IMG/VR virus record: IMGVR_UViG_3300025419_000004
Location: 1 to 47,792 of that record
Length of the DNA: 47,792 bases
From: a virus
Reading direction: 5' to 3' (one strand)
Translations under genes and position numbers: made by a program
In this document: in pieces, positions 15,223 through 23,725 of the stretch
Numbering within the stretch: the stretch's first letter is position 1
Layout of the letters: the number at the start of each line of letters is the position of its first letter
The notes under the pieces: model-generated
Database searches by the model: none
The model's input: only the letters and a program-made list of their open reading frames with translations
What the model was told of the DNA's origin: nothing

Positions 15223-15995
15223 GCATCCTCCCTTTTCTTCTTTTTGGGGATGGGCCCCTTGTCCTTCGCCCAGTCCTTGAGGTCCTGGAGGGTGAACCAC
15301 CCGAAGTTGTTCTTCTGCTGCTCCATCGGGTTGAGCCAGAACGAGAGCTCGCCGTCGCTGCGTATCTGCGGGGAGAGGGAGAAATACCTCTTGCCCTTCT
15401 TTGCCAGGAGCTTCTCGATGCCGCTCTCCCTCAGCTTCTTCTGGGCTTGGTTGCGATCCAGGTCGTTCTTTTCCCATTCCTTCCCTATGTTCGCGGGGAT
15501 GCGGCTGGCTATGCCCAGGAGGAGGCTGGACCCCATGAAGTCCGTATGCAGGCAGACGATGGCGTCCATTTCCTTGAAGTGTTTGAACACCTCCTGGAGG
15601 GCGTCCGCCTCGGAGGCGACGTTGGAGGTGACCATGAAGGACTCCTCGTCCCATGCGGCCACGAGGCCGTGCCGGGCCTCGTCCAGCCGGAGGACCTGCC
15701 AGTAGTGGGCGGCGACGTTGTCCTTTTCGTACTCGACGTCGAACGGGGTGGCCATGAGGATGCCCTTCCTGCTGCCCTTGCCCACCCACGAAAGCCCCTT
15801 CGGGACCACGGACGCCTTCCTGCGGGCGACGCCCATCTCGTCGCCAGCGGGGATCCCGAAGGCCGAGAGCAGGCGTCGGATTCCGTGCTCGTGCTCGGAG
15901 CAGAAGTCGTACCCGAGGAAGACGCCCCAGACGCGATCGGGGCCCGTCTCGCTTTCCTCGTAGGCGATGCATGCCTTGGAAGTGGATTTTCTCAT
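15201..15995 (-). CDS. Hypothetical protein (264 aa)
   Basis: A 264-residue soluble protein. The N-terminal half is of mixed alpha/beta type (RVWGVFLGYDFCSEHEHGI) and the C-terminal third is Lys-rich with FSLSPQIRSDGELSFWL. No nucleotide-binding or catalytic motif is visible. AGGAGGAAAGCC precedes the ATG. It leads a unit with the TPM-like and LemA-like genes, overlapping the former by 22 nt. Function unknown. Confidence 0.65.
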   Translation of the reverse strand: MRKSTSKACIAYEESETGPDRVWGVFLGYDFCSEHEHGIRRLLSAFGIPAGDEMGVARRKASVVPKGLSWVGKGSRKGILMATPFDVEYEKDNVAAHYWQVLRLDEARHGLVAAWDEESFMVTSNVASEADALQEVFKHFKEMDAIVCLHTDFMGSSLLLGIASRIPANIGKEWEKNDLDRNQAQKKLRESGIEKLLAKKGKRYFSLSPQIRSDGELSFWLNPMEQQKNNFGWFTLQDLKDWAKDKGPIPKKKKREDACTLPCS

Positions 15996-16028
15996 GGCTT
16001 TCCTCCTAGCTTGGCCTTGCGCCCGTCG

Positions 16029-16367
16029 TCAGTCCTTCCTTGCCGTGCCGTTCTTCTTGGGCACGGTGAGCCGCTCCGCGTCGAACCACCTCGGGCGGTG
16101 GGACGCGCCTCGCCGGGGGCGCTTGGCGGGACGGGGCGGAGGCGGCTCCTCCTTGAACGCCCACTCGGGGTTGGCCTCCAGGAAGTCAAAGTAAAAACTC
16201 TTCATCTCGTCGAGCCCGGCCTTGGTGTTGGAGGGGGATGCCGCTGGGCCCATGCGGTCAACCGCCGCCTTGTACAGCTCCTTGAGCCTCCGCCTGCCCA
16301 CGGGTGGGATGACCCGGAAGTACTCCCACAGCAGGGCTTCTGTCCTTTGTTGGTTCAGTTCGGTCAT
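16029..16367 (-). CDS. Hypothetical protein (112 aa)
   Basis: A 112-residue protein: helical N-terminus (LNQQRTEALLWEYFRVIPP), then a Pro/Arg-rich basic C-terminus (PPPPRPAKRPRRGASHRPRW) that could bind nucleic acid. GGAG lies 6 nt before the ATG. It overlaps by 110 nt, in another frame, the gene at 16258-16620; this frame looks more protein-like in the overlap. Confidence 0.6.
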   Translation of the reverse strand: MTELNQQRTEALLWEYFRVIPPVGRRRLKELYKAAVDRMGPAASPSNTKAGLDEMKSFYFDFLEANPEWAFKEEPPPPRPAKRPRRGASHRPRWFDAERLTVPKKNGTARKD

Positions 16368-16620
16368 GATGACTCCTGGAATCTTGGATTGGGGGACTCG
16401 GGGTCCCCCTGCAGCATTCGAAGCATCGCTTCCTGGCGGCGGCCCCGCTCAGGGCCCGTGCCAGGTCGCCGATCAATTCCGATTTGCCCTTGTTCCCGAT
16501 GCGGCCCCGGACGACGTGCCCGCATTCCAGGGCGATCCTGGGGACCCGGACGTCGGGGTTCACGGGCGAGGGAATCGTGTACTCCCTGACCACCTTCCGC
16601 ATTTTGTAGGGGATTCGCAT
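16258..16620 (-). CDS. Basic Cys-containing protein, overlapping its neighbour
   Basis: A 120-residue reading frame with a convincing start: a promoter -10 at 16640-16635, then GAGGAAGG directly before ATG 16620. The N-terminal 80 residues look real (KMRKVVREYTIPSP, LECGHVVRGRIGNKG, then CFECC), including a possible zinc site with C-GH and CxxC. The last 36 codons lie inside the next gene in another frame and look random. Either a true overlap or a frameshift in the sequence near 16370 would explain it. Confidence 0.5.
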   Translation of the reverse strand: MRIPYKMRKVVREYTIPSPVNPDVRVPRIALECGHVVRGRIGNKGKSELIGDLARALSGAAARKRCFECCRGTPSPPIQDSRSHHDRTEPTKDRSPAVGVLPGHPTRGQAEAQGAVQGGG

Positions 16621-16634
16621 CCTTCCTCAATGGT

Positions 16635-16669
16635 AGTATACCTCGGGAAGAAGGAAATGCAAGGGGATT
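16635..16669 (-). promoter_or_regulatory. Phage promoter, AATCCC / TATACT type
   Basis: Minus strand: AATCCCCTTGCATTT begins at 16669 and the -10 TATACT spans 16640-16635, with the characteristic 29-nt interval. TTGCAT within the box could serve as a -35 with a 16-nt spacer. The Shine-Dalgarno GAGGAAGG starts about 6 nt after the -10 region and directly precedes the ATG at 16620. Confidence 0.65.
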
Positions 16670-16687
16670 CTGCCTCCCGTCCTTCAC

Positions 16688-17257
16688 TCACTCGCCCAGA
16701 TGGGTGGACTTTCTGAGTTCCTTTTTGGCCAAATCCCACGCTCGCCGATAATCGGAAAGCACGGCGGAATCCACCTTGTAGCCCTTCGAAAGGTTGTTTG
16801 CCTTGATCAGTTCCACCACGTCGGCCAGGTCCTGCTGCCTCCCGGCGGAAAGCTTTGCGGACAGGAGGTCGGCAAGTGTCAGGAACACGGGCACGGCAGA
16901 TACCTTGATGGGCATGGGAAGGGCGACTAAGCCTCCCTTGGACACGGTGCTCCCCCCCTTCAGCAGGTCTATGGGGACCTTCGTTTCCCTGTCCGTCACG
17001 GTCATTCCGCTTCCTTGGTTCTTCCTGAACAGGCCGCTCTGCCGGAGCCGCCACATCGCATGCCCGGGGTCCGGGACGATGACGTCCACGTCGATGGTCA
17101 GCCGCGGGTACCCATGCTCCTGCACGGCGAACCCGCCGCAGACGTAGTGCGGGATGCCCCACTCGGCCAGGACGGACACCGCCTTCTTGAGGGTCGTTTC
17201 GAGCGACGTGGTGGCGGTCGCTCTGCGCAAGAATGTAGCCCTGAAATTGAGTGGCAC
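16688..17257 (-). CDS. Nucleotidyltransferase-fold protein
   Basis: A 189-residue protein with a pol-beta-type nucleotidyltransferase signature: GGFAVQEHG (41-49) followed by RLTIDVDVIV (52-61), supplying the Gly-Gly and the Asp56/Asp58 pair. Similar small proteins include antitoxin-like and AbiE-like nucleotidyltransferases. I place the start at GTG 17257, 5 nt after GGAGG; upstream in-frame ATGs lie in or beside the -10 box. A possible partner toxin is not evident next to it. Substrate unknown. Confidence 0.72.
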   Translation of the reverse strand: MPLNFRATFLRRATATTSLETTLKKAVSVLAEWGIPHYVCGGFAVQEHGYPRLTIDVDVIVPDPGHAMWRLRQSGLFRKNQGSGMTVTDRETKVPIDLLKGGSTVSKGGLVALPMPIKVSAVPVFLTLADLLSAKLSAGRQQDLADVVELIKANNLSKGYKVDSAVLSDYRRAWDLAKKELRKSTHLGE

Positions 17258-17273
17258 GGATGCCTCCATCCAC

Positions 17274-17279
17274 ATTATA
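17274..17279 (-). promoter_or_regulatory. -10 box TATAAT before the nucleotidyltransferase gene
   Basis: A perfect TATAAT preceded by G and followed by GTGGATGGAGG, the same -10 plus Shine-Dalgarno layout seen at 29015 and 33251. The AATCCC box is not clear at the 29-nt position (AAAGATCG instead), so this is a weaker member of the group. Confidence 0.45.
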
Positions 17280-17292
17280 CAGCGAAGGCGGG

Positions 17293-17634
17293 TCAATCCT
17301 CGATCTTTTTCCAGGCGCGGGGCCGTCCCTTGAGCAAGACACGAAGCCCCCTGGCGTGCTTACACGGGGTGCGCCTCCCCGACAGCGCCAGGACGGCCCT
17401 GAACATCGAGTCGAGGCAACTGCACACGATGGTGCAGGACCCGTTCCCCCACCCTGCCTTCCTGTCCTTGATCGCCTGGAGGTAGTAGCCCTCGGCCTCG
17501 TAGGTCAGGGAGGGCGTCGCGAACATGCGGACGGACGACTCGTCCGGGAAGTCAATCAGGATGCGGGCGGGGATTCCGATCTCCCTGTACTGGCCGGGCC
17601 TCAGGCCCGGGTAGTTCCTGGAGAACGAGGACAT
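17293..17634 (-). CDS. Small protein with SWIM-like Cys/His motif
   Basis: A 113-residue protein. The middle contains CTIVCSCLDSMF, and PCKHARGL about 20 residues on, matching the CxC-x(n)-CxH pattern of SWIM zinc fingers, which bind DNA or protein. The N-terminal half is beta-rich and the C-terminus basic. It starts 15 nt upstream of the lipoprotein stop side and lies between the lipoprotein and nucleotidyltransferase genes. Role unknown; zinc binding is inferred from the motif. Confidence 0.6.
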   Translation of the reverse strand: MSSFSRNYPGLRPGQYREIGIPARILIDFPDESSVRMFATPSLTYEAEGYYLQAIKDRKAGWGNGSCTIVCSCLDSMFRAVLALSGRRTPCKHARGLRVLLKGRPRAWKKIED

Positions 17635-17649
17635 GGTGTGCCTCCTACT

Positions 17650-19608
17650 CTAAAACTGCTTCGAAAAAGTCCCCGATTGCGTCTCATTGGGGTCTATCCC
17701 GACCATGACGGCATGGGACGGGTCGATCAGATAGATTGCAAAGTTTCCAGCTCCCTGACCAAAACCCACCACCCCCCTGCCGTTTGCTTGAATGGGCTGG
17801 ACAACCGTTCCGGCTGAAATTATGCCGTTGGTGCCATCATAGAATGGGCAAGACGTACCAACTGAGGAAACCACCCAAGATTCGAATGCAAAAAAGATGC
17901 TTCCACTCTCTTCGGTACGCATGATTCCTACACTAGAAAAAACCCCCGTGGGGTTGGTACCAGACACCAAAAATGCATACGTCCCATTAAGGGACGAATT
18001 AGAAAATGGTATTCCTTGCTGGAGGAAAGAGCGTCCTATGACAACGCCGCCAGCCGTATCTATCACATATGCCTCATCCGAGGATGCCATATAAAAGTCG
18101 ATGGTATCGTTCCAGGAACTGCCCTGAACTGTTACTTTGCCAATCCCGTTAGAATCAATGCTATAGGAACCTGACAAGCTTTCCGCCGCAAATACCGATC
18201 CACCTCCACTTATATCTGCTATCCCACTTATACCTCCGCTCCCGTCAAACACGACCCTTCCGACTTCCTGTATGGCTCCGTAATCCTCCAATCCGGAGAG
18301 CACGAACACATAGCTTCCCGCCAAGGAAGATGTCGAAAACGTTCCTTGCTGTTTCTCCGCCCATCCAGTTAGCTGGTCCCCAACAGAATCATTTGAAACA
18401 ATCGCCAGCTTGTTGGCCGAAATCGGATAAAAGGCGAAAGAGGACGTTCCCAAAGAGCTGTTTGTGGTTATCGTTCCCTGCCCATTGTTATAGGTCGCTG
18501 TCCCCAAAAAGGAGGCCTTGGACAGGCTTGCCAATCCGGTTCCTTCGACGAAATCCTCGGAGCCCGACACAGTACCATGTTGATCGACAGAAAGTATCCC
18601 TACCGCGGCAGCCACAGTCCATGGTTGTACATGTCCGTTGAAACTGAATACCCAGCTTCCGGAGAACGAGGCAAGGTCAAGGTTTGCTATCTCGTCTTGT
18701 TTGACGAATTTCCCAATGCCCTTGACGCCCCAGCCAAGCGTAACGAGGCGTCCGGACCCAGCCTCATCTAACGAGAAATATAGGTCAATGCCCCCATCAG
18801 TGGAGATATGTCCGTCTCCTCCGGAGTCCACTTGATAGGTTCCCGTAAAGTTGTTCCCGTTTCCCCACCCCCAAGCCACTCCTATGCCAGTAACATTGCC
18901 GTTACCATCAGATGTCATTTTTCCCACGAAGGAATATTCAGTCGCATTATCATCATGAAATTCCAGCACGTAGACTCCAGCAAGACTTGCGTTAGATGGG
19001 GTGGAAACCACGGTCACTATCGTGCTGCCAACCTTAGTTGCATCTTCCGTTGATGTAGCAGTGATGGTCACCGTATTGGCTGTGACGGGTGCGGTGAACA
19101 ACCCCGAAGAATTGATCGTCCCCGCGCTTGCGGACCATGTGACGGTCGAGCTGTAGGTCCCCGTTCCCGTGACCGTCGCCGTGCATTGCGAGGTCTGCCC
19201 GGTTTCGACTGAGGCGGGAGTGCAGGAGACGGAGACAGAGGTGACAACCGGCAAGATGGTCAACACAAAGCTCTGGACCGCATTGGGCAATACGCCGTTT
19301 GATGCAGTGAAAGTGATAGGGAACGAGCCGCTTTCCATAGGCGTTCCACCCAGGATGCCAGCAGCAAATGTTACACCGGTAGGAAGCGCCCCCAATTCCG
19401 TGATGGTCGGGACGGGCGTTCCAGTAGCAGTCACGATAAACGAGCCCACCGTGCCAACAGTGAATGTCGTACTGCTAGCACTGGTGATTGCCGGAGCCAC
19501 TTGAGACGGAGGTGGTGGGGCGAAATTGCTTGAGCCTCCCCCACCGCATCCGAGATAAAAAGCCACAAACATTGCCAACAAAACTGACACCAAGATAGGA
19601 TGTTTCAT
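17650..19608 (-). CDS. Ig-like lipoprotein with four Gly-rich repeats (host-like cargo)
   Basis: A 652-residue protein with a lipoprotein signal (ILVSVLLAMFVAFYLGC, Cys21), a Gly/Ser/Pro linker, a He_PIG-type Ig domain (about 40-115), a bacterial Ig-like domain (about 118-200; TSQCTATVTGTGTYSSTVTW) and four repeats of about 110 residues beginning SLAGVYVLEF, SFSGSWVFSF, SLAGSYVFVL and SLNGTYAFLV. Such proteins are common on the surface of Acidobacteriota. Base composition is clearly more AT-rich than the neighbours, suggesting recent capture from a host. AAAGGAGAG precedes ATG 19608, and it has its own promoter. It could alter the infected cell surface, a guess. Confidence 0.75.
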   Translation of the reverse strand: MKHPILVSVLLAMFVAFYLGCGGGGSSNFAPPPPSQVAPAITSASSTTFTVGTVGSFIVTATGTPVPTITELGALPTGVTFAAGILGGTPMESGSFPITFTASNGVLPNAVQSFVLTILPVVTSVSVSCTPASVETGQTSQCTATVTGTGTYSSTVTWSASAGTINSSGLFTAPVTANTVTITATSTEDATKVGSTIVTVVSTPSNASLAGVYVLEFHDDNATEYSFVGKMTSDGNGNVTGIGVAWGWGNGNNFTGTYQVDSGGDGHISTDGGIDLYFSLDEAGSGRLVTLGWGVKGIGKFVKQDEIANLDLASFSGSWVFSFNGHVQPWTVAAAVGILSVDQHGTVSGSEDFVEGTGLASLSKASFLGTATYNNGQGTITTNSSLGTSSFAFYPISANKLAIVSNDSVGDQLTGWAEKQQGTFSTSSLAGSYVFVLSGLEDYGAIQEVGRVVFDGSGGISGIADISGGGSVFAAESLSGSYSIDSNGIGKVTVQGSSWNDTIDFYMASSDEAYVIDTAGGVVIGRSFLQQGIPFSNSSLNGTYAFLVSGTNPTGVFSSVGIMRTEESGSIFFAFESWVVSSVGTSCPFYDGTNGIISAGTVVQPIQANGRGVVGFGQGAGNFAIYLIDPSHAVMVGIDPNETQSGTFSKQF

Positions 19609-19662
19609 GCTACTCTCCTTTATATGGAATGTCTCGCTTTTCTCAACGAGATTCCCATAATG

Positions 19663-19697
19663 ATTATACATTGTGAAAAACCCGATTGCAGAAGATT
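19663..19697 (-). promoter_or_regulatory. Promoter of the Ig-like lipoprotein gene
   Basis: Minus strand: AATCTTCTG starts at 19697 and TATAAT spans 19668-19663, 29 nt apart as in other promoters of the window. The 5' leader holds a TCTCG/CGAGA hairpin before the ribosome binding site. It gives the lipoprotein independent expression from the helicase gene upstream. Confidence 0.6.
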
Positions 19698-19699
19698 CT

Positions 19700-21637
19700 T
19701 CAGGCAACGCCGATCTCCGCCAAAAACCTGCTTGGGGCCACGGTCCTAGTGCCGGGCCCGTACTGCTCCACCTCGTGAATGCAGATCGCCAGGGCGTCCT
19801 TCGCCCTCGTGCAAGCCACATAAAACAAACGCCTTTCTTCCTCAATTTCTGATAATAAACTCATACTAAATCTATGGGGTAATGACCCCTCTGTTACGTT
19901 AGTAACATACACCCTCCGCCATTCCAGGCCCTTGGCCGAATGGATGGTGCTGATCACCACCTCCCCCCCGTCGTCCTCCCCCTCCCTTTCCTCCTCCGTC
20001 GCCCTGTCCATGGTCAATTGGAACACGAGGTCCTCGGCCGAGAGGCCGTCCTCACACAGCGTTGCCACGAGGGCCAGGAACCGGTCGACGTTCTCCGCCT
20101 TGGCCTTGGCCTTGCCCGCCTCCCGGAAGTACTTCCTGGAGATGTGGTCCTTGTAGCCAAACAGCCTCACGATGGCCTCCAGGGCGGCGGCGGGGTCGGC
20201 CAGCTCCGCCATGGCCTGCCTCATCCCGTCGTGGAACGAAAGCAGCCTGTCCTCCTCCCCGCACGCCTCCACGAGGTCGCCCCCGTAGAGGGCCCCGGCA
20301 GCCTTGCGAAGCCTCTCCAGGGAGACGTCCCCCACCCCCCTCTTCGGGGCCCCCACGGCCCTCGCGAACGCCGTGAAGTCCCTGGGGTTGACCGCCAGCC
20401 GGAAGTACGCCAGAACGTCCTTGGCCTCCTCGGTCTGGAGCAGCCCCTTGCCCCCCCTCACGACGTAGGGGATGCGGAGCCTCACGAGCTCCCCCTCTAT
20501 GTCCCTCACCTGGATGGCGCTGCGCACCAGGATGGCGTTCTCCCGGTATGGTACAGCTTGACTGTCGCGGCGTATCTCCTGGGCGATGGTGAAGGCAATG
20601 TCCTTGGGGGTGGCGGCCCTGATCAGGCGGGTGCTGCCGGACAGGACCTCCGTCCCGACGTCGTCGAGCCCCCGGAACAGCGCCATCCTCAGGGGGATGG
20701 TCTCGGTCATCGTGGCGTTGATCTTGTTGCCCAGGCGGATGATGCTGGGCAGGCTGCGGTGGTTCCGGGAGATGCGGTAGAGGTCCGGCACCAGCCCCCG
20801 CCAGCCCTCGCTGAACTCCCTAAGTAGTTTAGGCTCAGCGCCCTGGAATCCATAAATCGACTGGCTAATATCTCCCACACAATAGAGGTTGGGGTTATCG
20901 TCCGCCAGCAGCAGGTTGATGAGCCTCCACTGCACGGGGGAGGTGTCCTGGGACTCGTCCTGGAGGACGTGGTGGAACCTGCGCTGGAGGGCGGCCCGCC
21001 AGGAGGCGTCGCCCTCCCCCCGCCGCACGACCAGTATGACCATGTCGTCGAAGTCGACAAGGTTGGCGGCCTTCTTCATTTCCTCGAACTGCCCCCACAG
21101 GCCGACCTCCCAGTCGTCCATGGCGTGGTACCCCCCGTGGCGCTCCTGCGCCTCGTCGTCGACCTCCTTCGTGTAGTCCGCGGCGAAGCCGACCCCCCTC
21201 GCCCGGTGGTAGCCTATCTTCTCCAGCACCCTCCATGCGTTCATGTCCACGCCCCGGACGGGCGGGGTCCTTTCGATGAGCTTCTTCATCGCCTGCCCCT
21301 GGTCGTAGTCATCCATGGGCGTCACCCTGCCGTCGAACCCGAAGCCCTCGGGGTCCTTGCGGATGGCGTTCAGGGCGAGGCTGTGGATGGTGCTGATGTG
21401 GGGACGGGACTCCGGGCTGGCGTCGTCCGCCAGGCCGAGGCGCGACGCCAGCGTGCCCGCGGCCTTGTTCGTGAAGGTCACGACCCCGATCCTCAGGGGC
21501 GGGACGCCCTGCTGGATGAGCCAGCGCACCCTTTCCGTGAGGGTGGTCGTCTTCCCGCTGCCCGCCCCGGCGATGAGGCAGGCGGGCCTCCCGATGGGAT
21601 GGCCCACGGCCGTGAGCTGCTCCTCGTTGAGCGTCAT
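19700..21637 (-). CDS. UvrD/Rep-type superfamily 1 DNA helicase
   Basis: A 645-residue SF1A helicase. Q-motif LNEEQLTAV (3-11), Walker A GAGSGKTT (24-31), VVTFTNKAAG (motif Ia), QDESQDTS (motif II), VGDISQSIYGFQGAEP (motif III), then STIHSAKGLEW (motif V region) and FYVACTRAKD (motif VI). All are in order at the usual spacing. It would unwind DNA 3' to 5' in replication or repair. The ATG overlaps the upstream stop by ATGA. The N-terminal motif is repeated in the gene upstream. No nuclease domain is attached. Confidence 0.92.
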   Translation of the reverse strand: MTLNEEQLTAVGHPIGRPACLIAGAGSGKTTTLTERVRWLIQQGVPPLRIGVVTFTNKAAGTLASRLGLADDASPESRPHISTIHSLALNAIRKDPEGFGFDGRVTPMDDYDQGQAMKKLIERTPPVRGVDMNAWRVLEKIGYHRARGVGFAADYTKEVDDEAQERHGGYHAMDDWEVGLWGQFEEMKKAANLVDFDDMVILVVRRGEGDASWRAALQRRFHHVLQDESQDTSPVQWRLINLLLADDNPNLYCVGDISQSIYGFQGAEPKLLREFSEGWRGLVPDLYRISRNHRSLPSIIRLGNKINATMTETIPLRMALFRGLDDVGTEVLSGSTRLIRAATPKDIAFTIAQEIRRDSQAVPYRENAILVRSAIQVRDIEGELVRLRIPYVVRGGKGLLQTEEAKDVLAYFRLAVNPRDFTAFARAVGAPKRGVGDVSLERLRKAAGALYGGDLVEACGEEDRLLSFHDGMRQAMAELADPAAALEAIVRLFGYKDHISRKYFREAGKAKAKAENVDRFLALVATLCEDGLSAEDLVFQLTMDRATEEEREGEDDGGEVVISTIHSAKGLEWRRVYVTNVTEGSLPHRFSMSLLSEIEEERRLFYVACTRAKDALAICIHEVEQYGPGTRTVAPSRFLAEIGVA

Positions 21638-22026
21638 AGGCCCGCTTTTTCCATGATTCGATCCTTGAGGCTTGCACTTGCCGCCACGGACTCCGCAAAC
21701 TTCCTGATGAGCTGGGCTACGGCCTCGTTGGGGTCCTTCCCGTCCTCCCACCACACCGATACCCGGACGTCCTGCCTGTTGTATTCCTCGCCAAAGAAGT
21801 CGGCGCTGAACCGGGGCTGCCCGTCGTTGGTTGTAGTGGGGTAGACCTTGATGCCCAGGGCACGGGAGACGATCTCGTAGTGCCAGTCCATGCGCTTCCA
21901 GACATGGATTTCCCAATCGTTGCCGACCCTCATGCCTTGGACGAGCAGGCTGCCCCGGCTTACGGCATCCTCCTCCGACTCGGGGTTGTTCACCACGGCT
22001 TTTAGCTGCTCCTCGTTGAGCTCCAT
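21634..22026 (-). CDS. Small protein with helicase-like N-terminal motif
   Basis: A 130-residue protein. Its first residues, MELNEEQLKAVVNNPESEED, copy the Q-motif of the adjacent helicase (MTLNEEQLTAV), also at DNA level, but the rest (DWEIHVWKRMDWHYEI, then QPRFSADFFGEEYN and DVRVSVWWEDG) is different and not helicase. It overlaps the helicase start by ATGA. I do not recognise the main domain. The shared start is probably a local duplication that supplied a translation start. Confidence 0.65.
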   Translation of the reverse strand: MELNEEQLKAVVNNPESEEDAVSRGSLLVQGMRVGNDWEIHVWKRMDWHYEIVSRALGIKVYPTTTNDGQPRFSADFFGEEYNRQDVRVSVWWEDGKDPNEAVAQLIRKFAESVAASASLKDRIMEKAGL

Positions 22027-22033
22027 CCGGCTC

Positions 22034-22861
22034 CTATCCTTCCTCGATCTTCTTCTCGGCGACCGGGACGAACCCCGGGACCGTCTCGATGCCCACCCAG
22101 TGCCTGCCCAGCCTCTTGGCGGCCAGGCAGGTCGTCCCGCTGCCGCAGAAGGGATCCAGCACCGTCTCCCCGGGCAGCGTGAAGAGCCTGATGAACCATT
22201 CCGGAAGCCCCACGGGAAAGACGGCGCTGTGGGACTGGTTGGTGAACTCGGGGGAGAGGTAGACGACGTTCGTCGGCAGGACCATGTCCTTGCCGATCCA
22301 TCGCGCCCTATTCCTCCCAAACCCGCTTCCCGTCTTCGTTTCCTTCCGTACGTCCTCCCTGCCGTCCGCCCGGGCGCTGGACTCCGCCCTCCGCACCGTG
22401 CTCTCGGCGGCCGGGACCATCACCGCCTCCTGGTGCATGGAGAACGACCTCTGTTTGGTGAAGTGGTAGCAGTGCTCCCACGCGTCCCGGAACCGGTTGG
22501 GCCACTTCCCGGGCATCGCCGTCGCCTTGTGCCAGATGTACTCCTCGACCCACAGCCATCCCTGCCTCCTGAGCGCCATGACCAGCTCCATGACGTAGGT
22601 CTGGCGCTCCCCGTCCTTGCAGCCTTCCTTGATGTTCAGGACGAAGGAGCCGGAGGGCCTCAGCACCCGGAGGAACTGCGCCGACCGCGGCAGGAACCAT
22701 CCGACGTACTTGTCCGCCTCGATCCCCCCGTAGGTATGGGAGCGCTTGTCGGCATAGGGAGGGGAGGTGACGACGAGGTCGACGCAGGCGTCGGGGAAGC
22801 ACGCGAGGACGTCGAGGCAGTCCCCCTCGATGACCCGGTCCGGGACGAAGGCAGGCTCCAC
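22034..22861 (-). CDS. Site-specific DNA methyltransferase (beta-class, TSPPY)
   Basis: A 275-residue methyltransferase with TSPPYAD (32-38) near the N-terminus and the SAM-binding DPFCGSGTT (236-244) near the C-terminus, the order of beta-class N4-cytosine/N6-adenine enzymes. Typical short segments follow, such as EYIWHK and LPTNVVYL. No restriction endonuclease is next to it, so it probably protects phage DNA. The GTG start at 22861 is 6 nt after GGGGAGG; a longer in-frame reading to 22909 lacks such a signal. Confidence 0.88.
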   Translation of the reverse strand: MEPAFVPDRVIEGDCLDVLACFPDACVDLVVTSPPYADKRSHTYGGIEADKYVGWFLPRSAQFLRVLRPSGSFVLNIKEGCKDGERQTYVMELVMALRRQGWLWVEEYIWHKATAMPGKWPNRFRDAWEHCYHFTKQRSFSMHQEAVMVPAAESTVRRAESSARADGREDVRKETKTGSGFGRNRARWIGKDMVLPTNVVYLSPEFTNQSHSAVFPVGLPEWFIRLFTLPGETVLDPFCGSGTTCLAAKRLGRHWVGIETVPGFVPVAEKKIEEG

Positions 22862-22862
22862 G

Positions 22863-23051
22863 CTATGCCTCCCCGAGGCATTCCACTTCCCACCGCCAGC
22901 ACTTGGCATCCCTGCCGAGCACGGCGGCCCTGCGCTCCGCCTCGTAGTGGTTGGACGCAGGAAACCTGAAGACCTTCCAGGCCTTCGCGGCGCTGTTCTT
23001 GAACAGGGACACCTTGTAGCGGTACTTCATTATTCGGTAGCTGTAGGGCAT
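22863..23051 (-). CDS. Small basic hypothetical protein (62 aa)
   Basis: A 62-residue basic protein ([18 protein letters not shown], then [19 protein letters not shown]). It lies between two methyltransferase genes, overlapping the upstream one by 22 nt and ending 1 nt before the GTG of the downstream one. No motif. It may help one of the enzymes bind DNA, from context only. Confidence 0.55.
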   Translation of the reverse strand: MPYSYRIMKYRYKVSLFKNSAAKAWKVFRFPASNHYEAERRAAVLGRDAKCWRWEVECLGEA

Positions 23052-23725
23052 AAGGTCCCTTTCTTCCTGAATACCAGGAAATAGGAGTGGTTCTTCCTGG
23101 CGTGGAGCTGCCTCTTCATCCTGCTGACGCCGGGCCTGCCCTTCCTCACCACCACGAACAGGTCGTCGGCCTCGAAGCCCATCCCGGCTAGCCGGTTTAT
23201 GATCTCGACGTGGGCGAGCCGCTGCCGGCCGGCGCACACCTCGTCCTGGCACTTCACTATGTAGACGCCCCCCGGGCGGAGCACCCGCCTCGCCTCCTCC
23301 GCCGCCTCGAAGTAGAGCTCCAGCACCGCGTCGTGGTACTTCTTCGTACTACGCTCTTTTGCGTTACGCAAAGATGCGTAACGCTCGTTGTTCTTGTAGT
23401 TCGGCTCGTATTCCTGGTGGCCCTTGTGGGCCGTCCCCCCCGAAAGGTGCATGTACGGCGGGTCGAAGACGATGCACTCGGCGCTCCCGGCGACGTAGGG
23501 AAGGCTGCGGCAGTCCACGCCCGTGGAGATGTCGGACGCCCATACCTCGTAGAGGTCCCGGGGCACCTTCCTCCAGAACACCCCCTTGCCGTAGGTGACG
23601 TCGCAGACGACCGAGCCGGGACGCACGTGCAGTTCGAGGATGCGGGGGAACACGTCGGCGTTGCCGCCCACGGAGGCGCTGAGCACGAGGTCGTTGGTGG
23701 GCCTTCCGGAAGGGCGCTTCCTCAT
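23030..23725 (-). CDS. DNA methyltransferase, DPPY type
   Basis: A 231-residue class I methyltransferase with an unusual motif I region ([13 protein letters not shown], 39-51) and the catalytic DPPYMH (88-93), followed by [12 protein letters not shown]. The motif I pattern recurs in the enzyme at 30635-31270 (LDATVNRGRFW), so these two are probably paralogues. Target base is likely adenine N6 or cytosine N4. ATG 23725 overlaps the upstream stop by ATGA. No cognate nuclease is adjacent. Confidence 0.82.
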   Translation of the reverse strand: MRKRPSGRPTNDLVLSASVGGNADVFPRILELHVRPGSVVCDVTYGKGVFWRKVPRDLYEVWASDISTGVDCRSLPYVAGSAECIVFDPPYMHLSGGTAHKGHQEYEPNYKNNERYASLRNAKERSTKKYHDAVLELYFEAAEEARRVLRPGGVYIVKCQDEVCAGRQRLAHVEIINRLAGMGFEADDLFVVVRKGRPGVSRMKRQLHARKNHSYFLVFRKKGTLCPTATE

